Assembly: GCF_017745095.1 (NCBI RefSeq)
Contig: NZ_JAGHZZ010000003.1
Coordinates: 62,001-126,000 of the forward strand
From: Sporocytophaga sp.
GTDB lineage: Bacteria; Bacteroidota; Bacteroidia; Cytophagales; Cytophagaceae
DNA: 64,000 nucleotides
Reading direction: 5' to 3'
Under the pieces are notes generated by a model, which saw only the letters and a list, made by a program, of their open reading frames with translations, had not been told where the DNA came from and ran no database searches. Position 1 is the first letter of the stretch; each line of letters begins with the position of its first letter. Made by a program: the position numbers and the translations under genes. Of this stretch, positions 10,468-20,395 are shown piece after piece.

Positions 10468-11022
10468 TTATTTTTTCTGTCCTGCGAAAGGTAGGCCGAA
10501 TGATTTTAATAACTCTAGACTTTCTTCGTCTGTATTTGCTGTAGTAACAAAAGTAATATCCATACCTGAAATTTTGCTTACTTTGTCAATACTAATCTCT
10601 GGGAATATAATTTGCTCTTTAACTCCTAATGTATAATTCCCTTTGCCATCGAACCCTTTATCACTAATCCCTCTGAAGTCACGAACCCTAGGTAAAGCAA
10701 TTGACATAAGTCTATCCATGAATTCATACATTCTATCTCCACGTAGAGTAACTTTTGCTCCAATTGGCATATTTTCTCTTAACTTAAAATTAGAGATAGC
10801 TTTTTTGGATTTAGTAGCTAGGGCTTTCTGACCAGTAATTATTGTTAACTCCTCAACTCCAACATCAACAATTTTCTTATCTGAAACAGCAGCTCCCATT
10901 CCTTTATTAACAACAATCTTTGTTAATTTTGGAACCTGCATCTGAGATTTATACTGAAATTTGCTTCTTAACTGAGCAACAATCTCTTTGTTGTATTTAT
11001 CCTTTAATCTTGGAATAGCCAT
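10468..11022 (-). CDS. rplE: 50S ribosomal protein uL5
   Basis: uL5 binds 5S rRNA and contacts P-site tRNA. The 184 residues contain the basic start [39 protein letters not shown], the signature [20 protein letters not shown] and [19 protein letters not shown]. It lies four bases after rplX and five before rpsN. Length is a little above E. coli (179). Confidence 0.98.
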   Translation of the reverse strand: MAIPRLKDKYNKEIVAQLRSKFQYKSQMQVPKLTKIVVNKGMGAAVSDKKIVDVGVEELTIITGQKALATKSKKAISNFKLRENMPIGAKVTLRGDRMYEFMDRLMSIALPRVRDFRGISDKGFDGKGNYTLGVKEQIIFPEISIDKVSKISGMDITFVTTANTDEESLELLKSFGLPFAGQKK

Positions 11023-11026
11023 ATCC

Positions 11027-11356
11027 TTACTTTATTATGTCTCCAGTTTTCTTTGAATATCTCTGAAGCTTACCTTTTGAATCTAATTTTCTGCCTATTC
11101 TTGAAGCGGTTCCTTTAGAATCTACAACCATTAGGTTACTTACATGAATAGGAGCCTCTTTTTTTACGATTCCTCCATTTGGATTCGTAGCAGTTGGCTT
11201 TGTGTGCTTTGTTACCATGTTAAGGCCTTCAACTATAGCCTTATTGCCCGCAACATCAACACCTTTAACTGTTCCTGTTTTACCACGAAAATCGCCAGCA
11301 ATAACTTTTACAGTATCACCTGCTTTTATATGTAATTTTTTATTTGTAGTTGCCAT
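11027..11356 (-). CDS. rplX: 50S ribosomal protein uL24
   Basis: uL24 initiates large-subunit assembly and sits by the exit tunnel. The ATG at 11356 gives 109 residues starting [20 protein letters not shown] with the KOW motif [20 protein letters not shown]. An upstream extension of 11 codons would enter rplN and is not family-like. The segment [20 protein letters not shown] is typical. It lies four bases after rplN. Confidence 0.97.
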   Translation of the reverse strand: MATTNKKLHIKAGDTVKVIAGDFRGKTGTVKGVDVAGNKAIVEGLNMVTKHTKPTATNPNGGIVKKEAPIHVSNLMVVDSKGTASRIGRKLDSKGKLQRYSKKTGDIIK

Positions 11357-11360
11357 AATA

Positions 11361-11729
11361 TTATAATACTTCAGGAGCAAGTGATACAATCTTCATAAAC
11401 TGTTTCTCTCTAAGTTCTCTTGCCACAGGCCCGAAGATACGAGTTCCTCTTGGCTCATCATTGTTGTTTAGTAAAACAACTGCATTATCTGAGAATCTTA
11501 TATAAGAACCATCAACTCTTCTCACTTCTTTCTTCGTTCTAACTATAACAGCTTTAGAAACTGTTCCTTTTTTTAAATTGCTAGACGAAAGCGCATGCTT
11601 CACAGTTACTACTACTTTATCCCCGATGGAAGCATATTTCTTCTTTGTTCCACCTAAAACTCTAATAACTAAAACCTCTTTAGCTCCGCTATTATCAGCT
11701 ACATTTAATCTTGATTCCTGCTGTATCAT
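11361..11729 (-). CDS. rplN: 50S ribosomal protein uL14
   Basis: uL14 makes intersubunit bridges with 16S rRNA. The 122 residues start [20 protein letters not shown] and contain [20 protein letters not shown] and [17 protein letters not shown], all family-typical. It lies two bases after rpsQ and four before rplX. Confidence 0.98.
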   Translation of the reverse strand: MIQQESRLNVADNSGAKEVLVIRVLGGTKKKYASIGDKVVVTVKHALSSSNLKKGTVSKAVIVRTKKEVRRVDGSYIRFSDNAVVLLNNNDEPRGTRIFGPVARELREKQFMKIVSLAPEVL

Positions 11730-11731
11730 GG

Positions 11732-11989
11732 TTATTTCGCCTTTTCAATAATTTCAACTAATCTCCATCTTTTTAATTTGCTCAGCGGACGAGTTTCCAT
11801 GATCTTTACGGTATCACCGATACCACATTCATTTTTTTCGTCATGAGCCATAAATTTGGTAGTCTTGTTAAGAAACTTACCATATTTAGCATGCTTAACT
11901 TTTCTTTCTACAGCTACTGTAATTGATTTTGTCATTTTATTACTAACGACTTTACCAATTCTCTCTTTTCTAAAATTTCTTTGCTCCAT
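11732..11989 (-). CDS. rpsQ: 30S ribosomal protein uS17
   Basis: uS17 is a primary 16S rRNA-binding OB-fold protein. The 85 residues include [40 protein letters not shown] and the signature [20 protein letters not shown]. It lies 13 bases after rpmC and two before rplN; length equals that of E. coli within one residue. Confidence 0.98.
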   Translation of the reverse strand: MEQRNFRKERIGKVVSNKMTKSITVAVERKVKHAKYGKFLNKTTKFMAHDEKNECGIGDTVKIMETRPLSKLKRWRLVEIIEKAK

Positions 11990-12002
11990 AATAATCTAAA
12001 GA

Positions 12003-12200
12003 TTAGGATTTGGATTTAACCTTTTCACTCAAAGCTGTCTGAAGACGAGCTATTACTTTTTTTGCCTCCCTAATCTTCATAGGATTTTCAATTGGAGAAA
12101 TAGCATGTGCAAATTTTAATTTTGCAAGAGCCTCTTGCTCTGCAGAGATTCTACTCTTTAAATCAGCAGCGTTTAGAGATTTTATATCAGAAGTTTTCAT
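12003..12200 (-). CDS. rpmC: 50S ribosomal protein uL29
   Basis: uL29 is a two-helix protein beside the exit tunnel and part of the docking site for trigger factor and SRP. The ATG at 12200 gives 65 residues starting MKTSDIKSLNAADLKSRISA. The stretch LKFAHAISPIENPMKIREAK is characteristic. An 11-codon upstream extension would run into rplP and was rejected. It follows rplP by four bases. Confidence 0.96.
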   Translation of the reverse strand: MKTSDIKSLNAADLKSRISAEQEALAKLKFAHAISPIENPMKIREAKKVIARLQTALSEKVKSKS

Positions 12201-12204
12201 TGAA

Positions 12205-12624
12205 TTAACCTTCGTAATCTGGACGAACAACAAATTTAGTTTTTACTGGTAATTTTTGTGCTGCAAGTCTTAGTGACTCCATTGCAGTTTCTTTCGAAAT
12301 ACCTGTTGATTCGAAAAGAATCGTTCCTGGCTTAATCACAGCCACCCAATATTCAGGAGCTCCTTTACCTTTACCCATACGAACCTCAGCAGGCTTCTTA
12401 GTTATTGGCTTGTCTGGAAAAATTCTGATCCAAACTTGTCCTTCTCTTTTCATTGCTCTAGTCATAGCAATACGAGCAGCCTCTAACTGACGGCTGGTTA
12501 TCATACCAGGCTCCAGAGCCTTGATAGCGAAAGATCCAAATTCTATACTAAAACCTCTTGTCGCAATCCCTCTGTTTCTACCCTTTTGTTGCTTCCTAAA
12601 TTTTGTTCTTTTTGGCTGTAACAT
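12205..12624 (-). CDS. rplP: 50S ribosomal protein uL16
   Basis: uL16 helps position A- and P-site tRNA. The 139 residues contain the start [28 protein letters not shown]-like [20 protein letters not shown], and the signature [19 protein letters not shown]. It lies 59 bases after rpsC and four before rpmC. Nothing unusual seen. Confidence 0.98.
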   Translation of the reverse strand: MLQPKRTKFRKQQKGRNRGIATRGFSIEFGSFAIKALEPGMITSRQLEAARIAMTRAMKREGQVWIRIFPDKPITKKPAEVRMGKGKGAPEYWVAVIKPGTILFESTGISKETAMESLRLAAQKLPVKTKFVVRPDYEG

Positions 12625-12683
12625 TCTTTTAAACTTTTACAGTTGCCTAACCAACTCTTTACTATTGCAGTAAAAACCTCTTG

Positions 12684-13436
12684 TTATTTTCTTTTTCTTT
12701 TTGGTCCGCCTTCGGACTTTTTCTTTCCACCTCTATTTTGTGGAGCTCCACCTTCTGCAGGGGCACTTGCGGATGTACTAGCAAGACCTACATTAGGAGA
12801 CAAATCCCTTTTTCCAAAAACTTCACCTTTGAAAATCCATACTTTAATACCGATCTTTCCATATACTGTCAATGCTTCAGAAACAGCATAATCAATATCA
12901 GCTCTTAACGTATGAAGTGGGATTCTACCTTCTTTATATTGCTCATTACGAGCCATTTCAGCACCACCTAAACGTCCACCTAACTTTATCTTAATACCTT
13001 GTGCACCTACTCTCATAGTTGAAGCTATCGCTTGTTTCATAGCTCTTCTATAAGAAATTCTAGCTTGCAACTGCTGAGCTATTGATTCACCCACAAGTTT
13101 AGCATCAAGCTCTGGTCTTTTTATTTCAAAAATATTAATCTGAACGTCTTTACCAGTAACTTTCTTTAGTTCCTCTTTAATCTTGTCTACTTCAGCACCA
13201 CCTTTACCAATGACAACACCTGGACGAGCTGTATTTATTGTTAGAGTAATTCTTTTAAGAGTTCTTTCGATGATGATTTTAGCAATACCACCTTTTGGAA
13301 TTCTGGCAAAAACATATTTTCTGATTTTTTCGTCTTCAACCAATTTATCAGAGAAGGTTTTTCCTCCATACCAATTAGAATCCCATCCTTTTACGATTCC
13401 TAATCTAAAGCCAGTAGGGTTTACTTTTTGTCCCAT
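12684..13436 (-). CDS. rpsC: 30S ribosomal protein uS3
   Basis: uS3 lines the mRNA entry channel and has helicase-related activity with uS4 and uS5. The 250 residues have the N-terminal domain [20 protein letters not shown], a KH domain with [20 protein letters not shown] and the C-terminal domain with [20 protein letters not shown] and [20 protein letters not shown]. The last about 35 residues are a Ser/Ala/Gly then Lys/Arg-rich low-complexity tail. It follows rplV by six bases. Confidence 0.98.
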   Translation of the reverse strand: MGQKVNPTGFRLGIVKGWDSNWYGGKTFSDKLVEDEKIRKYVFARIPKGGIAKIIIERTLKRITLTINTARPGVVIGKGGAEVDKIKEELKKVTGKDVQINIFEIKRPELDAKLVGESIAQQLQARISYRRAMKQAIASTMRVGAQGIKIKLGGRLGGAEMARNEQYKEGRIPLHTLRADIDYAVSEALTVYGKIGIKVWIFKGEVFGKRDLSPNVGLASTSASAPAEGGAPQNRGGKKKSEGGPKRKRK

Positions 13437-13442
13437 TGTATA

Positions 13443-14015
13443 TTACTTTTCGGATTTTTTGGTAGCTTTTTTAACTTCTGTTTTTGCTGCAGTCTTAGCT
13501 TTCGGAGATTTTGCCTTCGCCTCTTTCTTTTCTCCTTCAACAGATTTTGACTTAGTCTCTTCTTTCTTAACTTCTGTTGCTGGAGCAGCAACTCCGTTAA
13601 GGCTAGCTAATACTAGTGTTATATGGTTAGATCTTTTTCTAACTCTATGAGCTCTTCCTTGTGGCGCGGGACGTAATCTTTTAAGTATTCTTCCACCATC
13701 AACAAATATATCCTTTACTACTAGATCAGCATCTTCAAGTCTTTCATTAGGATATTTGATTTGCCAGTCAGATATAGCTGATAATAATAATTTCTCTATT
13801 TTCTTAGCACCAGACTGAGGCTGATATTTTAGCAAAGCTAAAGCGGCGTTTGCTTTAATACCTCTAACTAAGTCAGCAACTAATCTCATCTTTCTTGGAG
13901 ATGTTGGAACATTGCGTAGTTTCGCAACTACAGATCCATCAAAAGAAGCTTTTAAAGCCGCTTCTTTCTTTTTCTTTTTAACTACAGATCTTCTTTGTTT
14001 AACAGCTGCTTCCAT
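13443..14015 (-). CDS. rplV: 50S ribosomal protein uL22 with long basic/acidic tail
   Basis: uL22 lines the peptide exit tunnel. The core matches the family: [20 protein letters not shown], then [20 protein letters not shown] and [14 protein letters not shown]. At 190 residues it is about 80 longer than E. coli uL22. It has an N-terminal basic extension of about 30 residues and a C-terminal tail of about 50 residues made mainly of Lys, Glu, Ala and Ser. It lies two bases after rpsS and six before rpsC. The tails would extend onto the ribosome surface; their role is unknown. Confidence 0.97.
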   Translation of the reverse strand: MEAAVKQRRSVVKKKKKEAALKASFDGSVVAKLRNVPTSPRKMRLVADLVRGIKANAALALLKYQPQSGAKKIEKLLLSAISDWQIKYPNERLEDADLVVKDIFVDGGRILKRLRPAPQGRAHRVRKRSNHITLVLASLNGVAAPATEVKKEETKSKSVEGEKKEAKAKSPKAKTAAKTEVKKATKKSEK

Positions 14016-14017
14016 AA

Positions 14018-14296
14018 TTATTTTTTACCTTTGTCTTTTTTAGCTGTGTGACCTCTAAAGTTACGAGTAGGTGCAAATTCACCCAGCTTGTGTCCTACCA
14101 TATTTTCTGTTACATACACAGGAATAAATTTATTACCGTTATGTACTGCAAATGTATGGCCTACAAAATCAGGAGAAATCATTGATCTACGAGACCAAGT
14201 TTTGATAACTGATTTTTTTCCTGATTCATTCATAGTCTGAACTTTCTTATCCAGACGAAAATCAATATATGGCCCTTTTTTTAGAGAACGTCCCAT
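14018..14296 (-). CDS. rpsS: 30S ribosomal protein uS19
   Basis: uS19 forms a complex with uS13 in the 30S head. The 92 residues start [20 protein letters not shown] and include [20 protein letters not shown] and [20 protein letters not shown], the family signature. It lies 10 bases after rplB and two before rplV. Confidence 0.98.
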   Translation of the reverse strand: MGRSLKKGPYIDFRLDKKVQTMNESGKKSVIKTWSRRSMISPDFVGHTFAVHNGNKFIPVYVTENMVGHKLGEFAPTRNFRGHTAKKDKGKK

Positions 14297-14306
14297 CGTT
14301 TAGCCT

Positions 14307-15128
14307 TTATTTTCTCCTTGAAACAATTAGATCCTTGGAATATTTATTATTATTTCTAGTCTTTTTGCCTTTAGCTAAAAGTCCTTTTCTTGATCTTGGA
14401 TGACCTCCTGAAGCTCTACCTTCACCACCTCCCATAGGGTGATCAACAGGGTTCATTGCAACACCTCTAGTTCTAGGTCTAACCCCCAACCATCTTGATC
14501 TACCTGCCTTACCTGCTGTAAGGTTCATGTGATCCTGGTTAGAAACCGATCCAACTGTTGCTACACAATCAGCAAGAACTAATCTCATTTCGCCAGATGG
14601 AAGTTTTACTGTTGCGTATTTTCCATCTCTAGCAACTAATTGAGCATAAGTACCTGCACTTCTCGCTAATGCTCCTCCTTTACCCTTTTTAAGCTCCACA
14701 TTATGTATAATGGTACCTAATGGTATATCTGAAAGAGCTAAACTATTTCCTATTTCTGGTGCTATTCCTTTACCTGAAACTACCTTTGTGCCAACTTTTA
14801 ATCCATCTGGAGCAAGAATATATCTCTTTTCTCCGTCAGCATAATAAAGTAGTGCTATTCTTGCGCTTCTATTTGGATCGTACTCAATAGACTTTACAGT
14901 AGCTGGAATATTATTTTTATCCCTTTTAAAATCTATAATACGATATTGTTTCTTATGACCACCTCCAATATATCTCATGGTCATCTTTCCGGAGTTATTT
15001 CTACCTCCACTTCTTTTAACCGAAGCTAAAAGGGATTTTTCAGGAACATCTGATGTAATCTCATCGAAAGTAGAACCGACTTTAAATCTAGTTCCTGGAG
15101 TTATGGGTCTGAATTTTTTAACAGCCAT
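14307..15128 (-). CDS. rplB: 50S ribosomal protein uL2
   Basis: uL2 is required for subunit association and peptidyl transferase assembly. The 273 residues equal the E. coli length. Visible segments are [40 protein letters not shown], and the C-terminal signature [20 protein letters not shown], which includes the conserved His of the peptidyl transferase neighbourhood. It lies 12 bases after rplW. Confidence 0.99.
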   Translation of the reverse strand: MAVKKFRPITPGTRFKVGSTFDEITSDVPEKSLLASVKRSGGRNNSGKMTMRYIGGGHKKQYRIIDFKRDKNNIPATVKSIEYDPNRSARIALLYYADGEKRYILAPDGLKVGTKVVSGKGIAPEIGNSLALSDIPLGTIIHNVELKKGKGGALARSAGTYAQLVARDGKYATVKLPSGEMRLVLADCVATVGSVSNQDHMNLTAGKAGRSRWLGVRPRTRGVAMNPVDHPMGGGEGRASGGHPRSRKGLLAKGKKTRNNNKYSKDLIVSRRK

Positions 15129-15140
15129 CTTGATTAAATT

Positions 15141-15431
15141 CTATAGTCCTCCGTAAAAATCAATAATTTCACCTTCAGCAACTTTAATAATTGCCTTTTT
15201 ATAAGAAGAAGTTTTACCAGCCATTATTCCAGCTTTGGTATATCTAGTTTTCTTCTTTCCAGGTGCGATCAATGTTTTAACTTCTTCAACATTAACACCG
15301 TACTGTTTCTCAACAGCCTGCTTAATCTGGATCTTATTAGCAGATTTATCTACAACAAACCCATATTTTCCCTTTTCATTAAGGACTGTAACTTTTTCAG
15401 TTACAAGGGGTTTAATTAAAATATTTTTCAT
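15141..15431 (-). CDS. rplW: 50S ribosomal protein uL23
   Basis: uL23 surrounds the exit tunnel and docks trigger factor and SRP. The 96 residues start MKNILIKPLVTEKVTVLNEK and contain YGFVVDKSANKIQIKQAVEK and VNVEEVKTLIAPGKKKTRYT. It follows rplD by one base and precedes rplB by 12. Confidence 0.98.
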   Translation of the reverse strand: MKNILIKPLVTEKVTVLNEKGKYGFVVDKSANKIQIKQAVEKQYGVNVEEVKTLIAPGKKKTRYTKAGIMAGKTSSYKKAIIKVAEGEIIDFYGGL

Positions 15432-15432
15432 A

Positions 15433-16059
15433 TTAACCCAGTAATTCTTCTAATTTTGCAACTGAACCTTCTGCAAGCACAACTTTATCAGCTTTTAGAA
15501 CATCGAATGTTTTCAATTGATCAAAAGTTATAACTTTAGCATTTTTCAAATTTCTGCTTGACAAAAATACATTCTTGTTTGCGTCCCCAAGAACTAAAAG
15601 TGTTTTCTTATCGTTTAAGCTAAGATTTTTTAGTAGGTCAATGTATACTTTAGTTTTAGGTTTATCAAAAGATAAGTTTTCTAATACAGAAATATTATTT
15701 GATTTAGCTTTGTAAGTCAATGCAGATCTTCTAGCAAGAGTTTTTAGCTTTTTATTCAGCTTAAATCTGTAATCTCTTGGTCTTGGTCCGAATATCGTAC
15801 CTCCTCCGACAAATACAGGAGATTTTCTACTTCCCGCTCTTGCTCCTCCAGTACCTTTTTGCTTTTTCAGCTTTTTTGTTGAGAATGCTACTTCGGCTCT
15901 TTCTTTTGCCTTATGCGTTCCTTGACGTTGATTTGCCAGAAATTGCTTAACATCTAAATATATTGCGTGATCATTGATCTCAGTTGCGAATATATCATCT
16001 GATAAAACAACTTTTCTACCAGTATCTTTTCCTTTATTATTTACTACAGAAAGTTCCAT
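15433..16059 (-). CDS. rplD: 50S ribosomal protein uL4
   Basis: uL4 reaches into the exit tunnel and in gammaproteobacteria regulates the S10 operon. The 208 residues contain the tunnel loop region [20 protein letters not shown] followed by [20 protein letters not shown], and the globular domain with [20 protein letters not shown]. It lies two bases after rplC and one before rplW. Length is close to 201 in E. coli. Confidence 0.98.
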   Translation of the reverse strand: MELSVVNNKGKDTGRKVVLSDDIFATEINDHAIYLDVKQFLANQRQGTHKAKERAEVAFSTKKLKKQKGTGGARAGSRKSPVFVGGGTIFGPRPRDYRFKLNKKLKTLARRSALTYKAKSNNISVLENLSFDKPKTKVYIDLLKNLSLNDKKTLLVLGDANKNVFLSSRNLKNAKVITFDQLKTFDVLKADKVVLAEGSVAKLEELLG

Positions 16060-16061
16060 TG

Positions 16062-16679
16062 TTATTTCTCCAGAATTACGAATGAATTTTTAGCGCCGGG
16101 AATTGAACCACTAACCAATAGAAGGTTTTTCTCCGGATAAATTTTTTCTATTCTAAGGTTTTGAATTTTTACTCTATCTCCTCCTGTTCTACCTGCCATT
16201 CTCATACCTTTAAATACTCTAGAAGGGAAAGAACATGCACCTACAGAACCTGGGTGTCTCTGTCTGTTATGCTGACCGTGAGTTTGCCCTCCAACTCCTG
16301 AAAAGCCGTGACGTTTAACAACACCTTGAAAACCTTTACCTTTTGATGTTCCAATGGCATCAACAAAGTCTCCTTCAACGAAAACATCTGCAACTGCTAT
16401 TGAATCTCCTAGATTTAAAGCCTTTTCAAATTCTTTAAACTCAACTAATTTACTTTTAGGCGTAGCTCCTGCTTTTTTAAAATGTCCTAACAAAGCAGCT
16501 GGAGTATTTTTTTCCTTTTTATCTCCATATGCTAATTGAACTGCAGTGTAACCATCTTTTTCGATAGTTTTAACCTGAGTTACCACACAAGGTCCTGCTT
16601 CCACCAAGGTAACTCCGATTGATTTACCATCTTGGAAGATGCTTGTCATGCCTATTTTTTTACCTATAATCCCTGACAT
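16062..16679 (-). CDS. rplC: 50S ribosomal protein uL3
   Basis: uL3 is a primary assembly protein reaching the peptidyl transferase centre. The 205 residues start [20 protein letters not shown] and contain [20 protein letters not shown] and [20 protein letters not shown], the family signature around the methylated Gln region. It is the first gene of the S10 transcript here, because a terminator and a consensus promoter lie upstream between it and rpsJ. Confidence 0.98.
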   Translation of the reverse strand: MSGIIGKKIGMTSIFQDGKSIGVTLVEAGPCVVTQVKTIEKDGYTAVQLAYGDKKEKNTPAALLGHFKKAGATPKSKLVEFKEFEKALNLGDSIAVADVFVEGDFVDAIGTSKGKGFQGVVKRHGFSGVGGQTHGQHNRQRHPGSVGACSFPSRVFKGMRMAGRTGGDRVKIQNLRIEKIYPEKNLLLVSGSIPGAKNSFVILEK

Positions 16680-16750
16680 TTTCTTGTCGCTTTATTTCTT
16701 AATCTAAGGACTCTTTCCGTTAACTTCTTAGTATTTCTAAAAACGGACTG

Positions 16751-16781
16751 CAAAGTTAACAAAATTTAAATTCCCAGCAAA
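16751..16781 (-). promoter_or_regulatory. Promoter of the rplC-led S10/spc/alpha cluster
   Basis: Reading the minus strand, TTTG (16781-16778) is followed 19 bases later by TAACTTTG (16758-16751). This matches the Bacteroidota primary sigma consensus TTTG-N19-TAnnTTTG exactly. The predicted transcript starts around 16744 and has a leader of about 65 bases before rplC. It lies just downstream of the terminator that follows rpsJ. Confidence 0.8.
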
Positions 16782-16822
16782 TTTGTTTTGAACAATATTT
16801 TTAAAAATGGGTATTGGAGGGG

Positions 16823-16858
16823 AAAAAAAAGACCAATATTGTTATTATTGGTCCTTTT
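16823..16858 (-). terminator. Rho-independent terminator after rpsJ
   Basis: On the minus strand GACCAATA pairs with TATTGGTC around a 7-nt loop and is followed by eight T. It starts about 20 bases after the rpsJ stop. It ends the rpsL-rpsG-fusA-rpsJ transcript and separates it from rplC. Confidence 0.8.
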
Positions 16859-16879
16859 TGTAGTACCTTCTATATCAAA

Positions 16880-17185
16880 TCAGACTTTGATCTCAACATC
16901 AACTCCGCTTGGCAATTCTAATTTCATCAAAGCATCTACAGTTTTTGTGCTAGTTGAATAAATATCAACAAGTCTTTTGTAAGTGCAAAGTTGAAACTGC
17001 TCACGAGACTTCTTGCTCACGTGTGGAGATCTCAAAACAGTAAAAATTTCTTTTTCTGTTGGAAGAGGAATTGGTCCGCTTACAACCGCTCCAGTTGCTT
17101 TTACTGCCTTCACAATTTTTTCAGATGATTTATCTACCAAATTGTGATCGTAAGATTTTAATTTAATTCTTATCTTCTGATTCAT
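16880..17185 (-). CDS. rpsJ: 30S ribosomal protein uS10
   Basis: uS10 functions in the 30S head and, in other bacteria, pairs with NusB in antitermination. The 101 residues contain [40 protein letters not shown] and [20 protein letters not shown]. It follows fusA by four bases with no tuf gene between. It is separated from rplC by about 200 bases holding a terminator and a new promoter, so here it belongs to the str transcript, not to the head of S10. Confidence 0.98.
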   Translation of the reverse strand: MNQKIRIKLKSYDHNLVDKSSEKIVKAVKATGAVVSGPIPLPTEKEIFTVLRSPHVSKKSREQFQLCTYKRLVDIYSTSTKTVDALMKLELPSGVDVEIKV

Positions 17186-17189
17186 AAAA

Positions 17190-19295
17190 TTATTTCGTTA
17201 CTGCTGCTCCTTTTACTTTTGCTATAATTGAATCTGCTAAGTTACTAGGAACAAATTCATAATGAGAGAATGTCAATGTTGCTGTTGCACGACCTGAAGA
17301 AAGTGTTCTTAAGTCTGTTATGTACCCGAATAGTTCACTTAATGGAACATCAGCTTTGATAACTTGACCACCTGCTTTAGTATCCATCCCTTTCATAAGT
17401 CCTCTTCTTCTGTTCAAGTCTCCAGTGATAGATCCCATGTATTCATCAGGGCAAATTACTTCAACACTCATGATTGGTTCCATCAATTTAGGCCCTGCCT
17501 GTCTAGCAGCTTCTCTGAAACCACCTCTCGCAGCAAGTTCAAATGATAGTGCATCGGAATCGACATCATGGAAAGAACCATGGAATAATCTAACTCTCAT
17601 TGCCTCAATCGGATAACCTGCTAAAGGACCATTTTTCATGGCATCGTTAAAGCCTTTTTGTATCGGAGCAATAAATTCTCTTGGAATAACACCACCAACA
17701 ATTTCGTTAGCAAAGTCAAGACCTGTTTTATCATCCAATCTAGGTCCAAGTTCAAAATTAATGTCGGCAAATTTACCTTTACCTCCAGTTTGTTTCTTGT
17801 AAACCTCTCTGTGTTCAAAGTTTTTAGTAAGAGCTTCTTTGTAAGCAACCTGAGGCGCGCCTTGGTTGATCTCAACTTTAAACTCTCTTCTCATCCTGTC
17901 GATGATAATCTCCAGGTGAAGTTCTCCCATTCCTCTAAGGATCGTCTGACCAGTTTCTTGGTCTGTAGAAACATGTAAAGTAGGATCTTCTTCTACGAGT
18001 TTAGCTATAGCCATACCCATTTTATCAACATCTGCTTGAGTTTTTGGCTCAATAGCATATCCGATAACAGGGTCAGGGAAGGTCATTGATTCTAGAACGA
18101 TTTTCGCTTTCTCATCACAAAGAGTATCTCCTGTCTTGATATCTTTAAATCCAACTACAGCTCCGATATCACCTGCACCTAAACGTTCTATTTGATTTTG
18201 CTTATTTGCGTGCATTTGGAATACACGAGAAATACGCTCCTTACTTTCAGATCTAGAGTTAAATACATAAGATCCTGACTCTAGTACTCCAGAATATGCT
18301 CTGATGAAACAAAGACGACCAACATAAGGGTCAGTAGCAATTTTAAATGCTAGTGCTGCAAATGGTTCTTTTTCATCTGGCTTGCGGGAAATTTCATTTC
18401 CTGAATCTGGATCTGTTCCTTTGATATTTTCTTTATCTAAAGGAGAAGGAAGCAAGGCCATAACATAATCCAACATTGTTTGAACTCCTTTATTCTTAAA
18501 GGAAGAACCACAAAGCATTGGAACCACTTTCATTGCAATAACTGCCTTTCTAAGGGCGGTAAGAATTTCTGCTTCAGTGATAGAGTTAGGATCATCGAAA
18601 TATTTCTCCATGATCTTATCATCAAATTCAGCAACAGCTTCAAGTAATTTTTCTCTATACTCTACAGCCTCATCCATCATATCTGCAGGGATAGGTACTT
18701 CTTTGAAAGTCATACCTTTATCATGCTCATTCCACTCAATTCCGCGGAAGTTTACAAGATCCACAACACCTCTAAAATTGTCCTCAGATCCAATTGGTAG
18801 CTGAAGAGCTACAGCATGGCTGCCAAGAATTTCCTTAACTTGTTTGCAAACATTTAAGAAATCAGCACCAGCTCTATCCATTTTATTTACGAAACCTAAA
18901 CGAGCAACATTATAGTTGTTTGCAAGTCTCCAGTTCGTTTCTGATTGCGGCTCAACACCGTCTACAGCGCTAAATAAGAAAACAAGACCATCCAATACAC
19001 GTAGGGAACGGTTTACTTCAACAGTAAAATCCACGTGACCCGGCGTATCAATAATATTTACATGATATTTTTCGTTTCTATAGTTCCAGTTAACTGTAGT
19101 TGCAGCAGATGTAATTGTAATACCTCTCTCCTGCTCCTGTGCCATCCAGTCCATAGTAGCCGCACCATCGTGAACCTCCCCTATTTTGTGGCTCACTCCT
19201 GAATAGTAAAGTATACGCTCAGTTGTTGTGGTTTTTCCAGCATCAATGTGCGCAGCAATACCTATATTTCTTGTATATTTTAAATCGCGTGCCAT
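17190..19295 (-). CDS. fusA: Elongation factor G
   Basis: EF-G is the GTPase that drives ribosomal translocation. The 701 residues have the G domain with P loop [19 protein letters not shown], the [10 protein letters not shown] switch region, DTPGH and NKMD. Domain II follows, then domains III-V with [20 protein letters not shown] and the C-terminal [19 protein letters not shown]. It sits between rpsG (17 bases) and rpsJ (4 bases). Length is family-typical. Confidence 0.98.
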   Translation of the reverse strand: MARDLKYTRNIGIAAHIDAGKTTTTERILYYSGVSHKIGEVHDGAATMDWMAQEQERGITITSAATTVNWNYRNEKYHVNIIDTPGHVDFTVEVNRSLRVLDGLVFLFSAVDGVEPQSETNWRLANNYNVARLGFVNKMDRAGADFLNVCKQVKEILGSHAVALQLPIGSEDNFRGVVDLVNFRGIEWNEHDKGMTFKEVPIPADMMDEAVEYREKLLEAVAEFDDKIMEKYFDDPNSITEAEILTALRKAVIAMKVVPMLCGSSFKNKGVQTMLDYVMALLPSPLDKENIKGTDPDSGNEISRKPDEKEPFAALAFKIATDPYVGRLCFIRAYSGVLESGSYVFNSRSESKERISRVFQMHANKQNQIERLGAGDIGAVVGFKDIKTGDTLCDEKAKIVLESMTFPDPVIGYAIEPKTQADVDKMGMAIAKLVEEDPTLHVSTDQETGQTILRGMGELHLEIIIDRMRREFKVEINQGAPQVAYKEALTKNFEHREVYKKQTGGKGKFADINFELGPRLDDKTGLDFANEIVGGVIPREFIAPIQKGFNDAMKNGPLAGYPIEAMRVRLFHGSFHDVDSDALSFELAARGGFREAARQAGPKLMEPIMSVEVICPDEYMGSITGDLNRRRGLMKGMDTKAGGQVIKADVPLSELFGYITDLRTLSSGRATATLTFSHYEFVPSNLADSIIAKVKGAAVTK

Positions 19296-19312
19296 TTAAT
19301 TTCTATAGAAAA

Positions 19313-19780
19313 TTATATTCTGAAATGTGAAAATGCTCTGTTCGCCTCAGCCATTCTGTGAGTATCGTCTTTCTTCTTCACAGCAGCTCCCTCACCTTTA
19401 GACGCAGCGATGATTTCGCCTGCCAGACGCTCAGTCATAGTTTTTTCACCTCTGCCTCTTGCATACTGAATAAGCCATTTCATACCCAGCGCCGCTTTTC
19501 TTTCTGGTCTTACTTCAGTAGGAACCTGGAAAGTAGCACCACCAACACGACGGCTCTTTACTTCAACATGAGGACTTACATTATTTAACGCTTTTCTCCA
19601 GACTTCAAGCCCGTTTTCTTTGGTTCTGTTTTCTACTAAGTCGCATGCAGAATAAAAAATATCATATGCGATACTTTTCTTTCCATCATACATCAAAGAG
19701 TTTACAAATTTAGTCACCAATGTATCCCTGAACTTAGGATCAGGCAGAAGGTATCTCTTTTTAGGTTTAGCCTTTCTCAT
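19313..19780 (-). CDS. rpsG: 30S ribosomal protein uS7
   Basis: uS7 initiates assembly of the 30S head and contacts E-site tRNA. The 155 residues start [20 protein letters not shown] and contain [40 protein letters not shown] and the C-terminal [20 protein letters not shown]. It lies six bases after rpsL and 17 before fusA. Confidence 0.98.
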   Translation of the reverse strand: MRKAKPKKRYLLPDPKFRDTLVTKFVNSLMYDGKKSIAYDIFYSACDLVENRTKENGLEVWRKALNNVSPHVEVKSRRVGGATFQVPTEVRPERKAALGMKWLIQYARGRGEKTMTERLAGEIIAASKGEGAAVKKKDDTHRMAEANRAFSHFRI

Positions 19781-19786
19781 AACGTA

Positions 19787-20203
19787 TTATTTCTTTTTAC
19801 CTTTTGCAGCAGGGGTTTTAGCAGCAGCACCTGGCTTAGGTCTTTTAGCACCGTATTTTGATCTTGATTGTAATCTTCCATTTACACCTGCGGTATCAAG
19901 GGCACCTCTTACAATATGGTATCTTACTCCCGGCAAGTCTTTTACTCTTCCGCCTCTGATTAGCACTATCGAGTGCTCTTGTAGGTTATGACCTTCTCCC
20001 GGAATATAAGCGTTAACTTCCTTTCCGTTAGTCAACCTTACCCTGGCAACCTTTCTCATTGCAGAGTTCGGCTTTTTAGGAGTGGTGGTGTATACCCTTG
20101 TACATACTCCCCTTCTTTGTGGACACGAATCCAGCGCGGGAGATTTAGATTTAGAGGTCAGTTTCTCTCTACCTTTTCTTACTAATTGTTGTATAGTAGG
20201 CAT
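19787..20203 (-). CDS. rpsL: 30S ribosomal protein uS12
   Basis: uS12 is central to decoding at the A site. The 138 residues start [20 protein letters not shown] and contain [20 protein letters not shown] and [20 protein letters not shown]. Both lysines whose change gives streptomycin resistance elsewhere (in PKKPNS and RVKDLPG) are present, so the sequence is wild-type-like. A short Ala/Lys/Pro tail is added at the C terminus. It is the first gene of the str transcript, about 36 bases after a consensus promoter. Confidence 0.98.
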   Translation of the reverse strand: MPTIQQLVRKGREKLTSKSKSPALDSCPQRRGVCTRVYTTTPKKPNSAMRKVARVRLTNGKEVNAYIPGEGHNLQEHSIVLIRGGRVKDLPGVRYHIVRGALDTAGVNGRLQSRSKYGAKRPKPGAAAKTPAAKGKKK

Positions 20204-20244
20204 TTACTTAAAAAGAATTAAATCCCTTATTTTTTTTGGAAGGG

Positions 20245-20275
20245 CAAAGATACGGAAATTAGAATCTTTTGCAAA
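20245..20275 (-). promoter_or_regulatory. Promoter of the str operon (rpsL)
   Basis: On the minus strand TTTG (20275-20272) and TATCTTTG (20252-20245) are separated by exactly 19 bases, a full match to the Bacteroidota promoter consensus. The -7 box ends 41 bases before the rpsL start codon. No Shine-Dalgarno is visible between them. Confidence 0.8.
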
Positions 20276-20395
20276 AACTATATTTTATATTTTTTTGAAA
20301 AAATTGTTATTAAACTTCTAAAAAAAGCATAACTATTTATTTATAAGCATTTTATAACAAAAAACTATCTTGATCATAAGAGAAAATTTATTTTT

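Noticed and set aside
13183-13650. 155-codon open frame antisense to rpsC and rplV
   Set aside because: Both sense genes are certain, and the antisense frame arises from their Lys/Ala-rich codons.
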